Below, one piece after another: positions 1 to 8,600 of a DNA stretch of 64,000 nucleotides. Source of the DNA: Phycicoccus sp. M110.8. Lineage in GTDB: Bacteria > Actinomycetota > Actinomycetes > Actinomycetales > Dermatophilaceae. The stretch is from contig NZ_JAWDIC010000005.1 in assembly GCF_032464895.1 (NCBI RefSeq), positions 62,001-126,000 on the forward strand. The letters are read 5' to 3'. The notes beneath the pieces were generated by a model. That model had not been told where the DNA came from, ran no database searches, and saw nothing but the letters and a program-made list of their open reading frames with translations. The translations under genes were made by a program, and so were the position numbers. Position 1 is the stretch's first letter. Every line of letters begins with the position of its first letter.

Positions 1-1
1 G

Positions 2-1048
2 AACGGCATCGACCAGAACGTCCTCGTGTGGGGTCCGCAGGACGGCATCCCGCTGCTGCTGGTCCACGGCAACTGCTCCTCGGCAGCCTTCTGGGAGCCG
101 TTCGTGCGCGGACAGCTCGGCGGTGACGACGGTCCGTGGCGGGTGGTGGCCCCGGACCTGCGCGGGTACGGCGACAGCCAGACGGTGCCGGTGGACGCGA
201 CCCGGGGCCTGCGCGACTTCGCCGACGACGTCGCGGCACTCCTCGACGTCGAGGGGCTGTTCGCGCCCGGCAGCACACCGCTGGTGGCGGCCCACTCGAT
301 GGGCTGCGGCGTCGTGATGCAGCTCGCGGTCGACCACCCCGGCCGCGTCGCGGGTCTGCTGCTGGAGTCGCCGCTGTCGCCGTACGGGTTCGGGGGCACC
401 CGGGACCTGGACGGCACACCCACGACCGAGGACTTCGCCGGCACGGGGGCGGGGGCGGTCAACCCGGACTTCGTCGCCCGGCTCGCCGCCAAGGACCGGT
501 CCGGTGACGAGGCGACGACCCCGCGGGCCGTCATGCTCTCGGCCTACGTTGCCGACCCCTCGGCCTTCGGGGCCGACGAGGAGGCGATGCTCGACACCGT
601 CCTGTCGACCGCGGTGGGGGAGGACAACTACCCGGGCGACGGCGCCACCAGCCCGAACTGGCCGACCACGGGTCCCGGCACCCGCGGGGTGACCAACGCG
701 ATGTCGCCGCGATGGTTCCGTGTCGCCGACGAGCTGGTGCGCCTGGAGCCCAAGCCGCCGGTGGAGTGGGTGCGCGGCACGGCGGACGTGATCGTGTCCG
801 ACACCTCGCTGTTCGACCTGGCGTACCTGGGGCAGCTGGGCGCCGTCCCGGGCTGGCCCGGGGAGCAGGACTGCCCGCCCCAGCCCATGGTCGGCCAGAC
901 CCGCGCGGTGCTCGAGCGCTACGCCGCGGCCGGTGGCGCGTTCGCCGAGACCGCCCTCGACGGCTGCGGCCACTCACCCCACATCGAGCGGCCGGCCGAC
1001 GTCCTGGCGGCCCTCGAGCGGCTGGCGGGCGCAGCCCGCCTGCGCTGA
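2..1048 (+). CDS. alpha/beta-hydrolase fold enzyme (5' end outside window)
   Basis: The reading frame is open to the left edge, so the true start lies upstream; the first in-window GTG (26) falls just before the first core strand and is too late to be the natural start. Seen: an oxyanion-hole type LLLVHGN segment, a nucleophile elbow AHSMG with the serine, and a C-terminal GCGHSPH with the likely catalytic histidine. This is the alpha/beta-hydrolase pattern. A loop-rich insert of about 100 residues between elbow and C-terminus probably forms a lid. Substrate cannot be told from sequence. The following gene has its own promoter, so this is probably a separate transcription unit. Confidence 0.8.
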   Translation, partial: NGIDQNVLVWGPQDGIPLLLVHGNCSSAAFWEPFVRGQLGGDDGPWRVVAPDLRGYGDSQTVPVDATRGLRDFADDVAALLDVEGLFAPGSTPLVAAHSMGCGVVMQLAVDHPGRVAGLLLESPLSPYGFGGTRDLDGTPTTEDFAGTGAGAVNPDFVARLAAKDRSGDEATTPRAVMLSAYVADPSAFGADEEAMLDTVLSTAVGEDNYPGDGATSPNWPTTGPGTRGVTNAMSPRWFRVADELVRLEPKPPVEWVRGTADVIVSDTSLFDLAYLGQLGAVPGWPGEQDCPPQPMVGQTRAVLERYAAAGGAFAETALDGCGHSPHIERPADVLAALERLAGAARLR

Positions 1049-1141
1049 CACCGCCGCGTCGGGACGGCGGCCCGGGGCCCGCATCCCGCGCGCGGGGAGG
1101 CGGGACGCGGCGCGCCCCGGGTGCGGGTCGCGGCCTCTGGT

Positions 1142-1147
1142 TACGGT
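1142..1147 (+). promoter_or_regulatory. -10 box of a leaderless promoter (HAD gene)
   Basis: TACGGT matches the actinobacterial TANNNT -10 consensus and ends 6 bases before the GTG at 1154. There is no ribosome-binding site, so the transcript probably begins at the start codon. No clear -35 is seen. Confidence 0.55.
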
Positions 1148-1153
1148 GGGCCG

Positions 1154-1798
1154 GTGACGTCCACGCCCACCGTCGTCTTCGACCTCGGCAACGTCCTCAT
1201 CGCGTGGGACCCGCACCCGGCCATCGCCGCCGCCGTCGGTCCCGACCGCGCCCGCGCGTTCCTCACCGGCGACTTCGGCTTCTCCGCGTGGAACCACGCG
1301 CAGGACGCCGGCCGATCCTGGGACGAGGGTGAGGCGGCGGCGCTGGCCACCCACCCGCACCTCGCCGACGAGATCCGCGCCTACCGCACCCACTTCGACC
1401 TCTCGATGGTCGGTCCCGTCGAGGGTTCGGTGACCATCCTGCGCACGCTGGCCGCCCATGGCACCCGGCTGCTCGCCCTCACCAACTGGTCGGCCGAGCT
1501 GTTCCCGCGGGCGCTGGAGCGGTTCGACTTCCTCTCGTTGTTCGAGCACATCACGGTCTCCGGCCGGATCTCGGTCGCCACGCCGGACCCGGCGGTCTTC
1601 CATCGGCTGGCCGCGGACGCGCCGGTCGACCTCCTGGGCGCGATCTTCGTCGACGACAGTCCCACCAACGTCGAGGCGGCGGCCTCGGTGGGCATGGACG
1701 CGATCACGTTCACGACGCCGGCGCAGCTGGCCCGCGAGCTGGCGCTTCGGGGGCTGCCGGCGCCGACCCCGGCCGAGCTGGGGGAGCCGCGCACCTAG
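1154..1798 (+). CDS. HAD-superfamily hydrolase
   Basis: 214-residue haloacid-dehalogenase-like phosphatase. Motif I is FDLGNV near the N-terminus (nucleophile Asp), motif II is LTNW, and motif IV is FVDDSPTN. The FDLGNV form resembles the YihX-type sugar phosphatases. Odd: motif III, where family members carry a lysine (usually K-P-D-P), reads ATPDP here, so the usual Lys is a Thr. Activity may be altered or the Lys supplied from elsewhere. The GTG at 1154 was chosen because a TACGGT -10 ends 6 bases upstream and because the product then begins directly before the first core strand; the GTG at 1121 would lie upstream of that promoter. Substrate unknown. Confidence 0.8.
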   Translation: MTSTPTVVFDLGNVLIAWDPHPAIAAAVGPDRARAFLTGDFGFSAWNHAQDAGRSWDEGEAAALATHPHLADEIRAYRTHFDLSMVGPVEGSVTILRTLAAHGTRLLALTNWSAELFPRALERFDFLSLFEHITVSGRISVATPDPAVFHRLAADAPVDLLGAIFVDDSPTNVEAAASVGMDAITFTTPAQLARELALRGLPAPTPAELGEPRT

Positions 1799-1801
1799 AC
1801 T
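1796..1801 (+). promoter_or_regulatory. -10 box of leaderless def promoter
   Basis: TAGACT ends 6 bases before the GTG of def. Its first three bases are the TAG stop of the preceding HAD gene, so stop codon and promoter element are the same bases. Confidence 0.55.
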
Positions 1802-1807
1802 GCTCAG

Positions 1808-2353
1808 GTGCCGATCCAGAACATCCGCCTCTTCGGGGACCCGGTGCTGCGCACGCCGGCCGCGCCCGTCGTCGACTTCGACCGCGAGCTGCGCCAGCTG
1901 GTCAAGGACCTCACCGACACGATGCTGGACGCCCCCGGCGCCGGTCTCGCGGCGCCGCAGATCGGCGTGGGGCTGCGGGTGTTCACGTACTGGGTCGACG
2001 GCGAGCTCGGGCACCTGGTCAACCCCGACCTCGACCTGTCGGAGGAGCTGCAGGAGGGCGACGAGGGCTGCCTGTCCTTCCCCGGCCTGCGGTTCGAGAC
2101 GCCCCGGGCGCTGCGCACGGTGGCCAAGGGCTTCAACCAGTTCGGCGAGCCCGTGGTCGTCGAGGGCACCGAGCTCATGGCCCGGTGCCTGCAGCACGAG
2201 ACCGACCACCTCGACGGCATCCTGTTCATCGACCGGATGGACCGCGAGCAGCGCAAGGCCGCCATGAAGGCCATCCGCGAGGCGCAGTGGGGCGACGGTC
2301 CCGCGCCGGTCGTCAAGGCCAGCCCGCACGCCACCTTCGGCCGGGCGCTCTGA
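1808..2353 (+). CDS. def: peptide deformylase
   Basis: Removes the formyl group from the N-terminal methionine of new proteins; a cytoplasmic metalloenzyme. All three family motifs are present in the 181-residue product: [10 protein letters not shown] (44-53), EGCLS (86-90, metal-binding Cys) and HETDH (130-134, metal-binding His and catalytic Glu). Start GTG at 1808, apparently leaderless. Its stop overlaps the start of fmt by one base (TGATG). The formyl-adding and formyl-removing enzymes are thus translated together, as in many bacteria. The C-terminus extends past the core helix with a short basic/proline tail. Confidence 0.96.
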   Translation: MPIQNIRLFGDPVLRTPAAPVVDFDRELRQLVKDLTDTMLDAPGAGLAAPQIGVGLRVFTYWVDGELGHLVNPDLDLSEELQEGDEGCLSFPGLRFETPRALRTVAKGFNQFGEPVVVEGTELMARCLQHETDHLDGILFIDRMDREQRKAAMKAIREAQWGDGPAPVVKASPHATFGRAL

Positions 2354-3288
2354 TGCGGCTGGTCTTCGCCGGCACGCCCGAGGTGGCGCTGCCGTCCCTC
2401 GACGCGCTCCTCGCGTCCTCCCACGAAGTCGTGGCGGTCGTCACCCGACCCGACGCACGCTCGGGCCGCGGACGCACCCTCCACCCGTCGCCGGTGCGCC
2501 GGCGTGCCGAGGAGCACGGCATCGAGGTGCTCACCCCCGCGCGTCCACGGGACGAGGACTTCCTGGCGCGGCTGCGGGAGATCGCCCCGGATGCCTGCCC
2601 CGTCGTGGCGTACGGCGCGCTCGTGCCGCAGGTGGCGCTCGACATCCCGGTCCACGGCTGGGTCAACCTCCACTTCTCACTCCTTCCCGCCTGGCGCGGG
2701 GCCGCGCCCGTCCAGCACGCCGTCATGGCAGGGGACGAGGTGACCGGTGCGTCGACGTTCCGGCTCGAGGCCGGCCTCGACACCGGACCGGTCTACGGCA
2801 TCATGACCGAGCGGGTCCGACCGACCGACACGGCCGGCGACCTGCTCGCCCGCCTCGCCGAGGGCGGCGCCGGCCTGCTCGTCGCCACCATGGACGGCAT
2901 CGCCGACGGCTCGCTGACGTCCGTGCCCCAGCCGGCCGACGGCGTCTCGCTCGCGCCCAAGATCGAGGTGGCCGACGCCGAGGTCCGGTGGGAGCGCCCT
3001 GCGGTCGCCGTCGACCGGCTCGTGCGCGGCTGCACGCCCGCGCCCGGCGCGTGGACGACCTTCAGGGGCGAGCGGCTCAAGCTGTCGCCCCTCACCGTCG
3101 ACGGTGCGTATGCCGGGGAGCCGCTGGCGCCCGGCCGGCTCGCCGCCGGGAAGCGCGAGGTCCACGTGGGCACGGGGTCCGGGGTGGTGCGCCTCGGCGC
3201 GGTCCGCCCGCACGGCAAGAAGGAGATGGCCGCGGCCGACTGGGCGCGCGGTGTCCGGATCGAGGCAGGGGAGCGGCTCGGTGGCTGA
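2353..3288 (+). CDS. fmt: methionyl-tRNA formyltransferase
   Basis: Transfers a formyl group from 10-formyl-tetrahydrofolate to initiator Met-tRNA. The 311-residue length is normal for the family. The N-terminal Rossmann-like domain begins [10 protein letters not shown] and carries the folate-site signature with Asn105, His107 and the [11 protein letters not shown] run, then GLDTGP with the catalytic Asp. The C-terminal OB-like domain follows from about residue 205. The ATG at 2353 lies inside the stop of def; an upstream frame extension is only a shadow of def. Its own stop overlaps the GTG of rsmB by 8 bases, so def-fmt-rsmB is one translationally coupled unit. Confidence 0.96.
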   Translation: MRLVFAGTPEVALPSLDALLASSHEVVAVVTRPDARSGRGRTLHPSPVRRRAEEHGIEVLTPARPRDEDFLARLREIAPDACPVVAYGALVPQVALDIPVHGWVNLHFSLLPAWRGAAPVQHAVMAGDEVTGASTFRLEAGLDTGPVYGIMTERVRPTDTAGDLLARLAEGGAGLLVATMDGIADGSLTSVPQPADGVSLAPKIEVADAEVRWERPAVAVDRLVRGCTPAPGAWTTFRGERLKLSPLTVDGAYAGEPLAPGRLAAGKREVHVGTGSGVVRLGAVRPHGKKEMAAADWARGVRIEAGERLGG

Positions 3289-4780
3289 CCAGAGGTCGAG
3301 CGGCTCCTCGGGTGGGGGCCGGCGCCCGCACCGGGCCCCCCAGCGGTCGCGCCAGCGGCCGAGCGAGCGCGGGCGCACGAGCGACCCGCAGCGGCTCGCG
3401 GCATACACCGTCCTGCGGGCGGTCGCGGACGGCGCGTACGCCAACCTCGAGCTGCCCGCCGTCCTGCGCGACCGGCGCATCACCGGCCGGGACGCGGCCT
3501 TCACCACCGAGCTGGTCTACGGGGCGGTGCGCATGCACGGGTTCTACGACCCGGTGGTCGCCGTCGCGGCGGGACGACCGGTGACCAAGGTCGACCCGGG
3601 GGTGCTCGACACGTTGCGCCTCGGGGTGCACCAGATCCTGGGGATGCGCGTGCCGGCGCACGCCGCGGTGGCCGAGACGGTCGCGCTGGCGCGCAAGGTC
3701 AACGGCGCGGGGGCCGCGGGCTTCGTCAACGCCGTGCTGCGCCGCGTGAGCGAGCGCGACCGCGACGCCTGGCTGGCCGAGGTGGTGCCGCAGGGCGACC
3801 TCACGGCCCGGCTGGCGGTCGAGCAGTCGCACCCGGAGTGGGTCGTCAAGGCGATGAGGGCAGCCCTGCTCGGCCACGGCGCGGCGACCCCGGAGACGGT
3901 CGACGAGCAGCTGACCGCCCTCGTGACCGCGGACAACGACCCCCCGAAGGTGTCGCTCGTCGCGCGCCCGGGCCTGTGCAGCGTGGCCGAGCTCGTCGAG
4001 GCGGGTGCCGAGGCGTCGCCGCTCTCACCGGTGGGTGCGGTGCTCCCGTCGGGCGACCCGGGGGCCATCCGGGCCGTGCGCGACGGGCGGGCGGCCGTGC
4101 AGGACGAGGGATCGCAGCTGCTCGCGCTGGCCCTGGCCGCGGTGCCCGTGGAGGCCGCCGGCACCGAGCGCTGGCTGGACCTGTGCGCCGGGCCCGGCGG
4201 CAAGGCCGGGCTCCTGGCCGCGCTCGCGGTCCAGGCCGGGGCCGACCTCGTCGCGAACGAGGTGAGCCCGCACCGGGCCGACCTCGTGCGACAGACCCTG
4301 CGTCCCGCGCTGGAGCGCGCGTCGGCCGCCGGTCGGGTGCTGGAGGTCCGCACCGGCGACGGCCGCACCGTGGGGGAGGACGAGCCGGGCAGCTACGCCC
4401 GCGTCCTTGTCGACGCGCCCTGCACAGGTCTCGGTGCCCTGCGACGGCGGCCCGAGGCGCGTTGGCGCCGGACGCCCGCCGACCTCGCCGGGCTCGGGTC
4501 GCTGCAGCGCGAGCTGCTGGCCTCCGCCATCGACGCCACGGCGCCTGGTGGCGTGGTCGCCTACGCCACGTGCAGCCCACACCTCGCCGAGACGCAGTTC
4601 GTCGTCGGCGACGTGCTCAAGCGGCGCGACGACATCGAGCAGCTGGACGTGCGCGAGTACCTCCGCGACGCGGCCGGCCAGCCCGTCGCCGTGCCCGGCG
4701 ACGGCCCGAGCGCCCAGCTGTGGCCGCACGTGCACGGCACCGACGGCATGTTCCTCGCGCTGCTGCGCAAGCGGGCCTGA
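3281..4780 (+). CDS. rsmB: 16S rRNA m5C967 methyltransferase RsmB
   Basis: 499-residue SAM-dependent RNA cytosine-5 methyltransferase of the RsmB/Sun family. An Arg/Ser/Gly-rich tail of about 35 residues precedes a NusB-like RNA-binding domain. The catalytic Rossmann domain follows, with motif [11 protein letters not shown] (about 299-308), motif [10 protein letters not shown] (about 378-385) and motif VI YATCS (about 428) carrying the two conserved cysteines. The GTG at 3281 was chosen because it overlaps the fmt stop and sits at the start of the basic tail. It is convergent with the next gene, whose stop lies only 10 bases away. Confidence 0.93.
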   Translation: MADQRSSGSSGGGRRPHRAPQRSRQRPSERGRTSDPQRLAAYTVLRAVADGAYANLELPAVLRDRRITGRDAAFTTELVYGAVRMHGFYDPVVAVAAGRPVTKVDPGVLDTLRLGVHQILGMRVPAHAAVAETVALARKVNGAGAAGFVNAVLRRVSERDRDAWLAEVVPQGDLTARLAVEQSHPEWVVKAMRAALLGHGAATPETVDEQLTALVTADNDPPKVSLVARPGLCSVAELVEAGAEASPLSPVGAVLPSGDPGAIRAVRDGRAAVQDEGSQLLALALAAVPVEAAGTERWLDLCAGPGGKAGLLAALAVQAGADLVANEVSPHRADLVRQTLRPALERASAAGRVLEVRTGDGRTVGEDEPGSYARVLVDAPCTGLGALRRRPEARWRRTPADLAGLGSLQRELLASAIDATAPGGVVAYATCSPHLAETQFVVGDVLKRRDDIEQLDVREYLRDAAGQPVAVPGDGPSAQLWPHVHGTDGMFLALLRKRA

Positions 4781-4790
4781 CCAGCCGGCC

Positions 4791-5798
4791 TCACGCCGGC
4801 GGTGCAGGCGGGGCGTCGAGCAGCCGCCTCACGACGGCCGCGGCGGGCACCTCGCCCAGTGCCTCGTGCTGCGCCAGCGCTGCCCTCAGCAGGTCGGGGG
4901 CGTCCGGCCGGTGGAGCCTCCACGCGACCGTGCCTGCTGCGCGCGCCGCCCGGGCCCGGGCAGCCGGGGAGTCCATCTGCTCGGCGAGCTGTCGAGCCGT
5001 CGCCACCTGCTCGTCGGCGGCCGCCGACTCACCGGCGGCGGCGGAGGCCTCGGCCGCGACGCAGGCCAGCTCACAGAACCCCGGGGCGTTGTCCGGGCGC
5101 GTGAGCAGCAGCTGCCTCGCCCGGTCGACCTGAGCCAGGGCGGTCTCGACGTCGCCCCTGGCCAGCGCGCACCAGGCGAGCTGCGCGTGGCAGTACCCCA
5201 TGTCCACCTCGTACGGGGGCAGGGAGCACGCGGCATACGCCCTGAGCGCGTCCGCCACGAGCGCCTCGGCCTCGCCGACGCGCCCCCGTCGTTCGTGCAG
5301 GTCACCGAGGATGCGCAGGCGCCCTGCCTCGTCGACCGGGTCGGTGTCCGGCCCGGCCAGGAGGCGGTCGGCCAGCCGGTACTGGCCGGTCTCGATCGCC
5401 GCCTGTGCGCGCATCCTGCGCCGGTGCGGGACGACGGGGTCGTCACCGAGCAGCTGCGCCACCGCCTCGTACCGGCCGAGCCCGAGGAGGGCCGTCGCCC
5501 TCACCGTGACGTCCGCCTCGGTCACCGCGGCCGGGTCGGCCGTCGGCCCGGCCGGCCGCTCGAGCAGCTGCAGCGAGAGGTGGTACCGACCCGTCACCAC
5601 CGCCGAGGTCGCCCGCACCCGGGCGGCGAGCCCGGCGTACGGCCGGGGCGGCCCGGGGTGCACGATCACCTCGTCGTGACGCCCCGCGAGCATGAGCGCG
5701 TTCATCCGGCGCAGGACGAGCCGCGCCCGCAGGTGCTCCACGGCGACCATGGCCGCGGCCAGCACCACCAGGGCCACGACGAGGACGATCCACAGCAC
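4791..5798 (-). CDS. membrane-anchored TPR-like protein, function unknown
   Basis: 335-residue protein I cannot name. It starts with one strong hydrophobic helix (residues about 2-20, rich in Leu/Val/Ile). After that it is all alpha-helical and Ala/Leu/Arg-rich with repeated helix pairs of the TPR type, for example runs such as GRYEAVAQLL and ETGQYRLADRLL. It is probably a cytoplasmic scaffold held at the membrane by the N-terminal helix. The GTG at 5798 is the only start that precedes the membrane helix without running into the opposite rpe promoter. It is transcribed toward rsmB; its start faces rpe with about 90 bases between. Confidence 0.65.
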   Translation of the reverse strand: MLWIVLVVALVVLAAAMVAVEHLRARLVLRRMNALMLAGRHDEVIVHPGPPRPYAGLAARVRATSAVVTGRYHLSLQLLERPAGPTADPAAVTEADVTVRATALLGLGRYEAVAQLLGDDPVVPHRRRMRAQAAIETGQYRLADRLLAGPDTDPVDEAGRLRILGDLHERRGRVGEAEALVADALRAYAACSLPPYEVDMGYCHAQLAWCALARGDVETALAQVDRARQLLLTRPDNAPGFCELACVAAEASAAAGESAAADEQVATARQLAEQMDSPAARARAARAAGTVAWRLHRPDAPDLLRAALAQHEALGEVPAAAVVRRLLDAPPAPPA

Positions 5799-5876
5799 GC
5801 GGCGAGTGTGGTCGCTGTCGGGGGCCCGTGGTGGTCCTTCAGCCCGAGGCGGTCCGTTCGGCCGAGTCGCCGTCGC

Positions 5877-5882
5877 TAGGGT
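5877..5882 (+). promoter_or_regulatory. -10 box of leaderless rpe promoter
   Basis: TAGGGT ends exactly 6 bases before the GTG at 5889. That spacing matches several other leaderless genes in the window and decides the rpe start against the in-frame GTG at 5883. Confidence 0.55.
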
Positions 5883-5888
5883 GTGCCC

Positions 5889-6551
5889 GTGCAGATCTCG
5901 CCCAGCATCCTGTCCGCCGACTTCGCCAACCTGCAGCACGAGCTCGAGCGGATCAGCAACGCCGACTGGGCGCACGTCGACGTGATGGACGGCCACTTCG
6001 TGCCCAACCTGACCCTCGGCCTCCCCGTGGTCGAGGCCCTGGCCAGGGTCAGCCCGATCCCGCTGGACTGCCACCTCATGATCGAGGACCCCGACCGCTG
6101 GGCGCCGATGTATGCCGAGGCCGGCGGCTCGTCCGTGACCTTCCACGTCGAGGCGGCGCGCGACCCGCGGGCCCTCGCGAAGGACCTGCGTGCGGCCGGG
6201 GCCCGGGCCGGGATGGCCGTCAAGCCGGGCACCGCGTTCGCGCCGTACGAGGACCTGCTGCCGGACCTCGACATGGTGCTGGTCATGACGGTCGAGCCCG
6301 GCTTCGGCGGGCAGTCGTTCATGGCCGACCAGATGCCCAAGGTGGCCCAGGTCCGGGAGGCGGTGCGCCGCCTCGGCGGTGAGGTCTGGGTGCAGGTCGA
6401 CGGCGGGGTGTCAGCGTCGACCATTGAGCAGTGCGCCGAGGCGGGGGCCGACGTCTTCGTGGCGGGGTCCGCGGTCTACGGCGCGCAGGACGCGGCCGCT
6501 GCCGTCGACGAGCTGCGCGCGCTCGCGACCGCCCACGCCCACCCCGCCTGA
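5889..6551 (+). CDS. rpe: ribulose-phosphate 3-epimerase
   Basis: Interconverts ribulose 5-phosphate and xylulose 5-phosphate in the pentose phosphate pathway. The 220-residue (beta/alpha)8 barrel shows the family signatures: SPSILSADF at the N-terminus, [12 protein letters not shown] (metal-binding His and catalytic Asp), HLMI, and [10 protein letters not shown] with the phosphate-binding loop GGVSAST near the end. The GTG at 5889 gives the usual N-terminus MQISPSIL and fits a leaderless promoter; the GTG at 5883 would add two residues. It lies directly upstream of the riboflavin operon, which uses ribulose 5-phosphate as a precursor, but the FMN riboswitch separates the two units. Confidence 0.95.
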   Translation: MQISPSILSADFANLQHELERISNADWAHVDVMDGHFVPNLTLGLPVVEALARVSPIPLDCHLMIEDPDRWAPMYAEAGGSSVTFHVEAARDPRALAKDLRAAGARAGMAVKPGTAFAPYEDLLPDLDMVLVMTVEPGFGGQSFMADQMPKVAQVREAVRRLGGEVWVQVDGGVSASTIEQCAEAGADVFVAGSAVYGAQDAAAAVDELRALATAHAHPA

Positions 6552-6618
6552 GTCGCGGCGGACGGCGGCCGTGAGGACCGTCACCCGGACCGTGTCTGCC
6601 GCTCCCGGCACGCGCTGG

Positions 6619-6624
6619 CATACT
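6619..6624 (+). promoter_or_regulatory. probable -10 of the riboflavin operon
   Basis: CATACT with an upstream TG (6616-6617) resembles an extended -10. It would start transcription around 6631, just before the FMN riboswitch. It overlaps one copy of the GGCATAC 7-mer that recurs through the window. Confidence 0.4.
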
Positions 6625-6635
6625 GGACGGCGACA

Positions 6636-6764
6636 CACGTGCTCCGGGGTCGGTGCAAGTCCGAACCGGCGGTGACAGTCCGCGACCCGACCGCAGCCAG
6701 CGGCCGGTTGACCAGGTGGAACTCCTGGACCGACGGTGAAAGTCCGGATGGTAGGCAGCACGTG
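6636..6764 (+). promoter_or_regulatory. FMN riboswitch (RFN element)
   Basis: Classic FMN aptamer. The closing helix P1 is a perfect 8-bp pair, CACGTGCT (6636-6643) with AGCACGTG (6757-6764). Inside are the conserved blocks GGTGCAAGTCCGAACCGGCGG near 6652, GGTGGAACTCCTGGACCGACGG near 6715 (quoted in part) and AAAGTCCGGATGGTAGGCAG near 6739. Binding of FMN normally shuts off the downstream riboflavin genes by termination or by hiding the ribosome-binding site. It stands about 120 bases before ribD and should govern the whole ribD-to-ribH operon. Confidence 0.97.
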
Positions 6765-6785
6765 GACGCGGGACCCCCAGGTCGC

Positions 6786-6835
6786 GCGGTCGGGTCCCTC
6801 GTGACCCGCCGCCTGCCCTGAGGTCCCCCGACCGC
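6786..6835 (+). promoter_or_regulatory. hairpin in the riboswitch expression platform
   Basis: A perfect 9-bp inverted repeat, GCGGTCGGG (6786-6794) and CCCGACCGC (6827-6835), lies between the aptamer and the ribD ribosome-binding site (AGGAGG, 6870-6875). No T-run follows, so it is not a textbook intrinsic terminator. It may be a Rho-linked or alternative structure that switches with the aptamer. The role is inference. Confidence 0.4.
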
Positions 6836-6882
6836 ACGTCCCCCGGAGCTCGACCGAACGGTCTGGAGCAGGAGGCGGGACG

Positions 6883-7905
6883 ATGGGCGAGCAGCCCGGC
6901 ACGCTGGCGCTGATGCGTCGTGCCCTCGCCCTGGCCGCCCGGGGACCCGAGGCCGACCCCAACCCTCGCGTCGGCTGCGTCCTGGTCGCCGACGACGGCG
7001 AGGTCGTCGCCGAGGGGTGGCACGAGGGCGCCGGGACGCCGCATGCCGAGGCCGCCGCCCTGGCGGCCGCCGGGGAGCGCGCCGCCGGCACCACGGCATA
7101 CGTGACCCTCGAGCCGTGCAACCACACCGGCCGCACGCCGCCGTGCGCGCAGGCGCTGTATGCCGCGGGCGTGCGCCGCGTCGTCCACGCGCAGTCCGAC
7201 CCCAACCCGGTCGCGGCCGGGGGCGCGGACTGGTTGCGCGAGCGGGGGGTCGACGTCGTCGCAGGGGTGCTGGCCGACGAGGCCGAGGCGCTGAACCGGA
7301 CGTGGACGCACCTCGTCGTCACCGGCCGTCCGTGGGTCACCTGGAAGCTGGCCACCACCCTCGACGGGCGCAGCGCCGCAGCCGACGGCACGAGCCAGTG
7401 GATCACCGGTCCCGCGGCACGGGCCGACGTGCACGACCAGCGCGCCCGCTGTGGCGCCGTCCTGGTCGGCACCGGCACGGCACTCGCCGACGACCCGCAC
7501 CTCACCGCCCGGCACCCCGACGGCACCCTCATGGACGCCCAGCCGCTGCGGGTCGTGATGGGGGAGCGCGACCTCCCACCGCAGGCCCGGGTGCTCGACG
7601 ACGCCGCGCCGACCTGGCACCTGCGCACGCGCAGTCCCAAGGAGGTCCTCGAGGCGCTGGCCCGGGCGGGGGTCCACCACGTCTGGCTCGAGGGCGGCCC
7701 GACCGTCGCGGCCGCGTTCATGTACGACCGGCTCGTCGACGAGGTCGTCGCGTACGTGGCGCCGGTGCTGCTCGGTCGCGGCCGGCCGTCGGTCAGCGAC
7801 CTCGGCATCACCACGATCGACGAGGCACTGCGCCTCGACCCCACCGACATCACCCTGATCGGCACCGACGTGCGGATCACCGCCTGCCTGAAGGAGACCC
7901 GCTGA
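6883..7905 (+). CDS. ribD: bifunctional riboflavin deaminase/reductase RibD
   Basis: Carries out the two successive early steps of riboflavin synthesis: deamination of the pyrimidine product of GTP cyclohydrolase II, then NADPH-dependent reduction of its ribosyl chain. The 340-residue product has the N-terminal zinc deaminase domain with HAE (54-56) and PCNHTGRTPPC (Cys79, Cys88). The C-terminal reductase domain, of the DHFR-like fold, runs from about residue 145. The ATG at 6883 has a strong AGGAGG 7 bases upstream. First gene of the FMN-riboswitch operon; its stop overlaps ribE (TGATG). Confidence 0.96.
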   Translation: MGEQPGTLALMRRALALAARGPEADPNPRVGCVLVADDGEVVAEGWHEGAGTPHAEAAALAAAGERAAGTTAYVTLEPCNHTGRTPPCAQALYAAGVRRVVHAQSDPNPVAAGGADWLRERGVDVVAGVLADEAEALNRTWTHLVVTGRPWVTWKLATTLDGRSAAADGTSQWITGPAARADVHDQRARCGAVLVGTGTALADDPHLTARHPDGTLMDAQPLRVVMGERDLPPQARVLDDAAPTWHLRTRSPKEVLEALARAGVHHVWLEGGPTVAAAFMYDRLVDEVVAYVAPVLLGRGRPSVSDLGITTIDEALRLDPTDITLIGTDVRITACLKETR

Positions 7906-8600
7906 TGTTCACCGGCATCGTCGAGGAGCTCGGCCACGTCGTGGCGCTCGAGCGCGGCGCCGACTCCGCCCGCCTGACCGTCGCCGGCCCGCTGGTCGTG
8001 TCGGACGCCGTCCACGGGGCCTCGATCTCCGTCAACGGCGTCTGCCTGACCGTGGTCGAGCACGACGAGGAGCGGTTCACCGTCGACGTCATGGCCGAGA
8101 GCCTGGCCCGCACCAGCCTCGGGGCGCTCGCGCCCGGCGACCGGGTCAACCTCGAGCGGGCGATGGCGGCCGGCGGTCGCTTCGGCGGCCACGTCGTCCA
8201 GGGCCACGTCGACGGCACCGCCCGGATCCTCGCGCGGACCCCGGGGGACCGCTGGGAGGTCGTGCGGTTCAGCCTCGGCGCCGACCTCGCCCGCTACGTC
8301 GTGGAGAAGGGCTCGATCACGGTCGACGGCGTGAGCCTCACGGTGTCGGCCGTCGGCGCCGACGGGGCCGACGACTGGTTCGAGGTCTCGCTGATCCCCA
8401 CCACGCTGGCCCTGACGACGTTGGGGCACAAGGGCGTCGGGGACCCCGTCAACCTCGAGGTCGACGTCCTCGCCAAGTACGTCGAGCGCCTGCTCGCGAC
8501 CGGCCAGGCCTCCGCGCCCGGCACCCCGGCTCCGACGCCCGCACCCACCACCCCCACCCCCGCATCCGGCACCACCGACTCCCAGGAGATCCCCGCATGA
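7905..8600 (+). CDS. ribE: riboflavin synthase alpha subunit
   Basis: Dismutates two 6,7-dimethyl-8-ribityllumazine molecules to riboflavin. The 231-residue product starts with the invariant MFTGIVEE and consists of two tandem lumazine-binding beta-barrel repeats (about 1-97 and 98-195). Each repeat has a GSIS/GSIT-type plus VNGVCLTV/VDGVSLTV signature. Odd: a Pro/Thr-rich tail of about 30 residues follows the second repeat and is not part of the usual fold. It is coupled to ribD by one base and to the transporter gene by ATGA. Confidence 0.95.
   Translation: MFTGIVEELGHVVALERGADSARLTVAGPLVVSDAVHGASISVNGVCLTVVEHDEERFTVDVMAESLARTSLGALAPGDRVNLERAMAAGGRFGGHVVQGHVDGTARILARTPGDRWEVVRFSLGADLARYVVEKGSITVDGVSLTVSAVGADGADDWFEVSLIPTTLALTTLGHKGVGDPVNLEVDVLAKYVERLLATGQASAPGTPAPTPAPTTPTPASGTTDSQEIPA

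Noticed and set aside
5883-5888. Upstream GTG as the rpe start
   Set aside because: It lies directly against the TAGGGT -10 box; the GTG at 5889 has the spacing of the other leaderless genes and the normal N-terminus.
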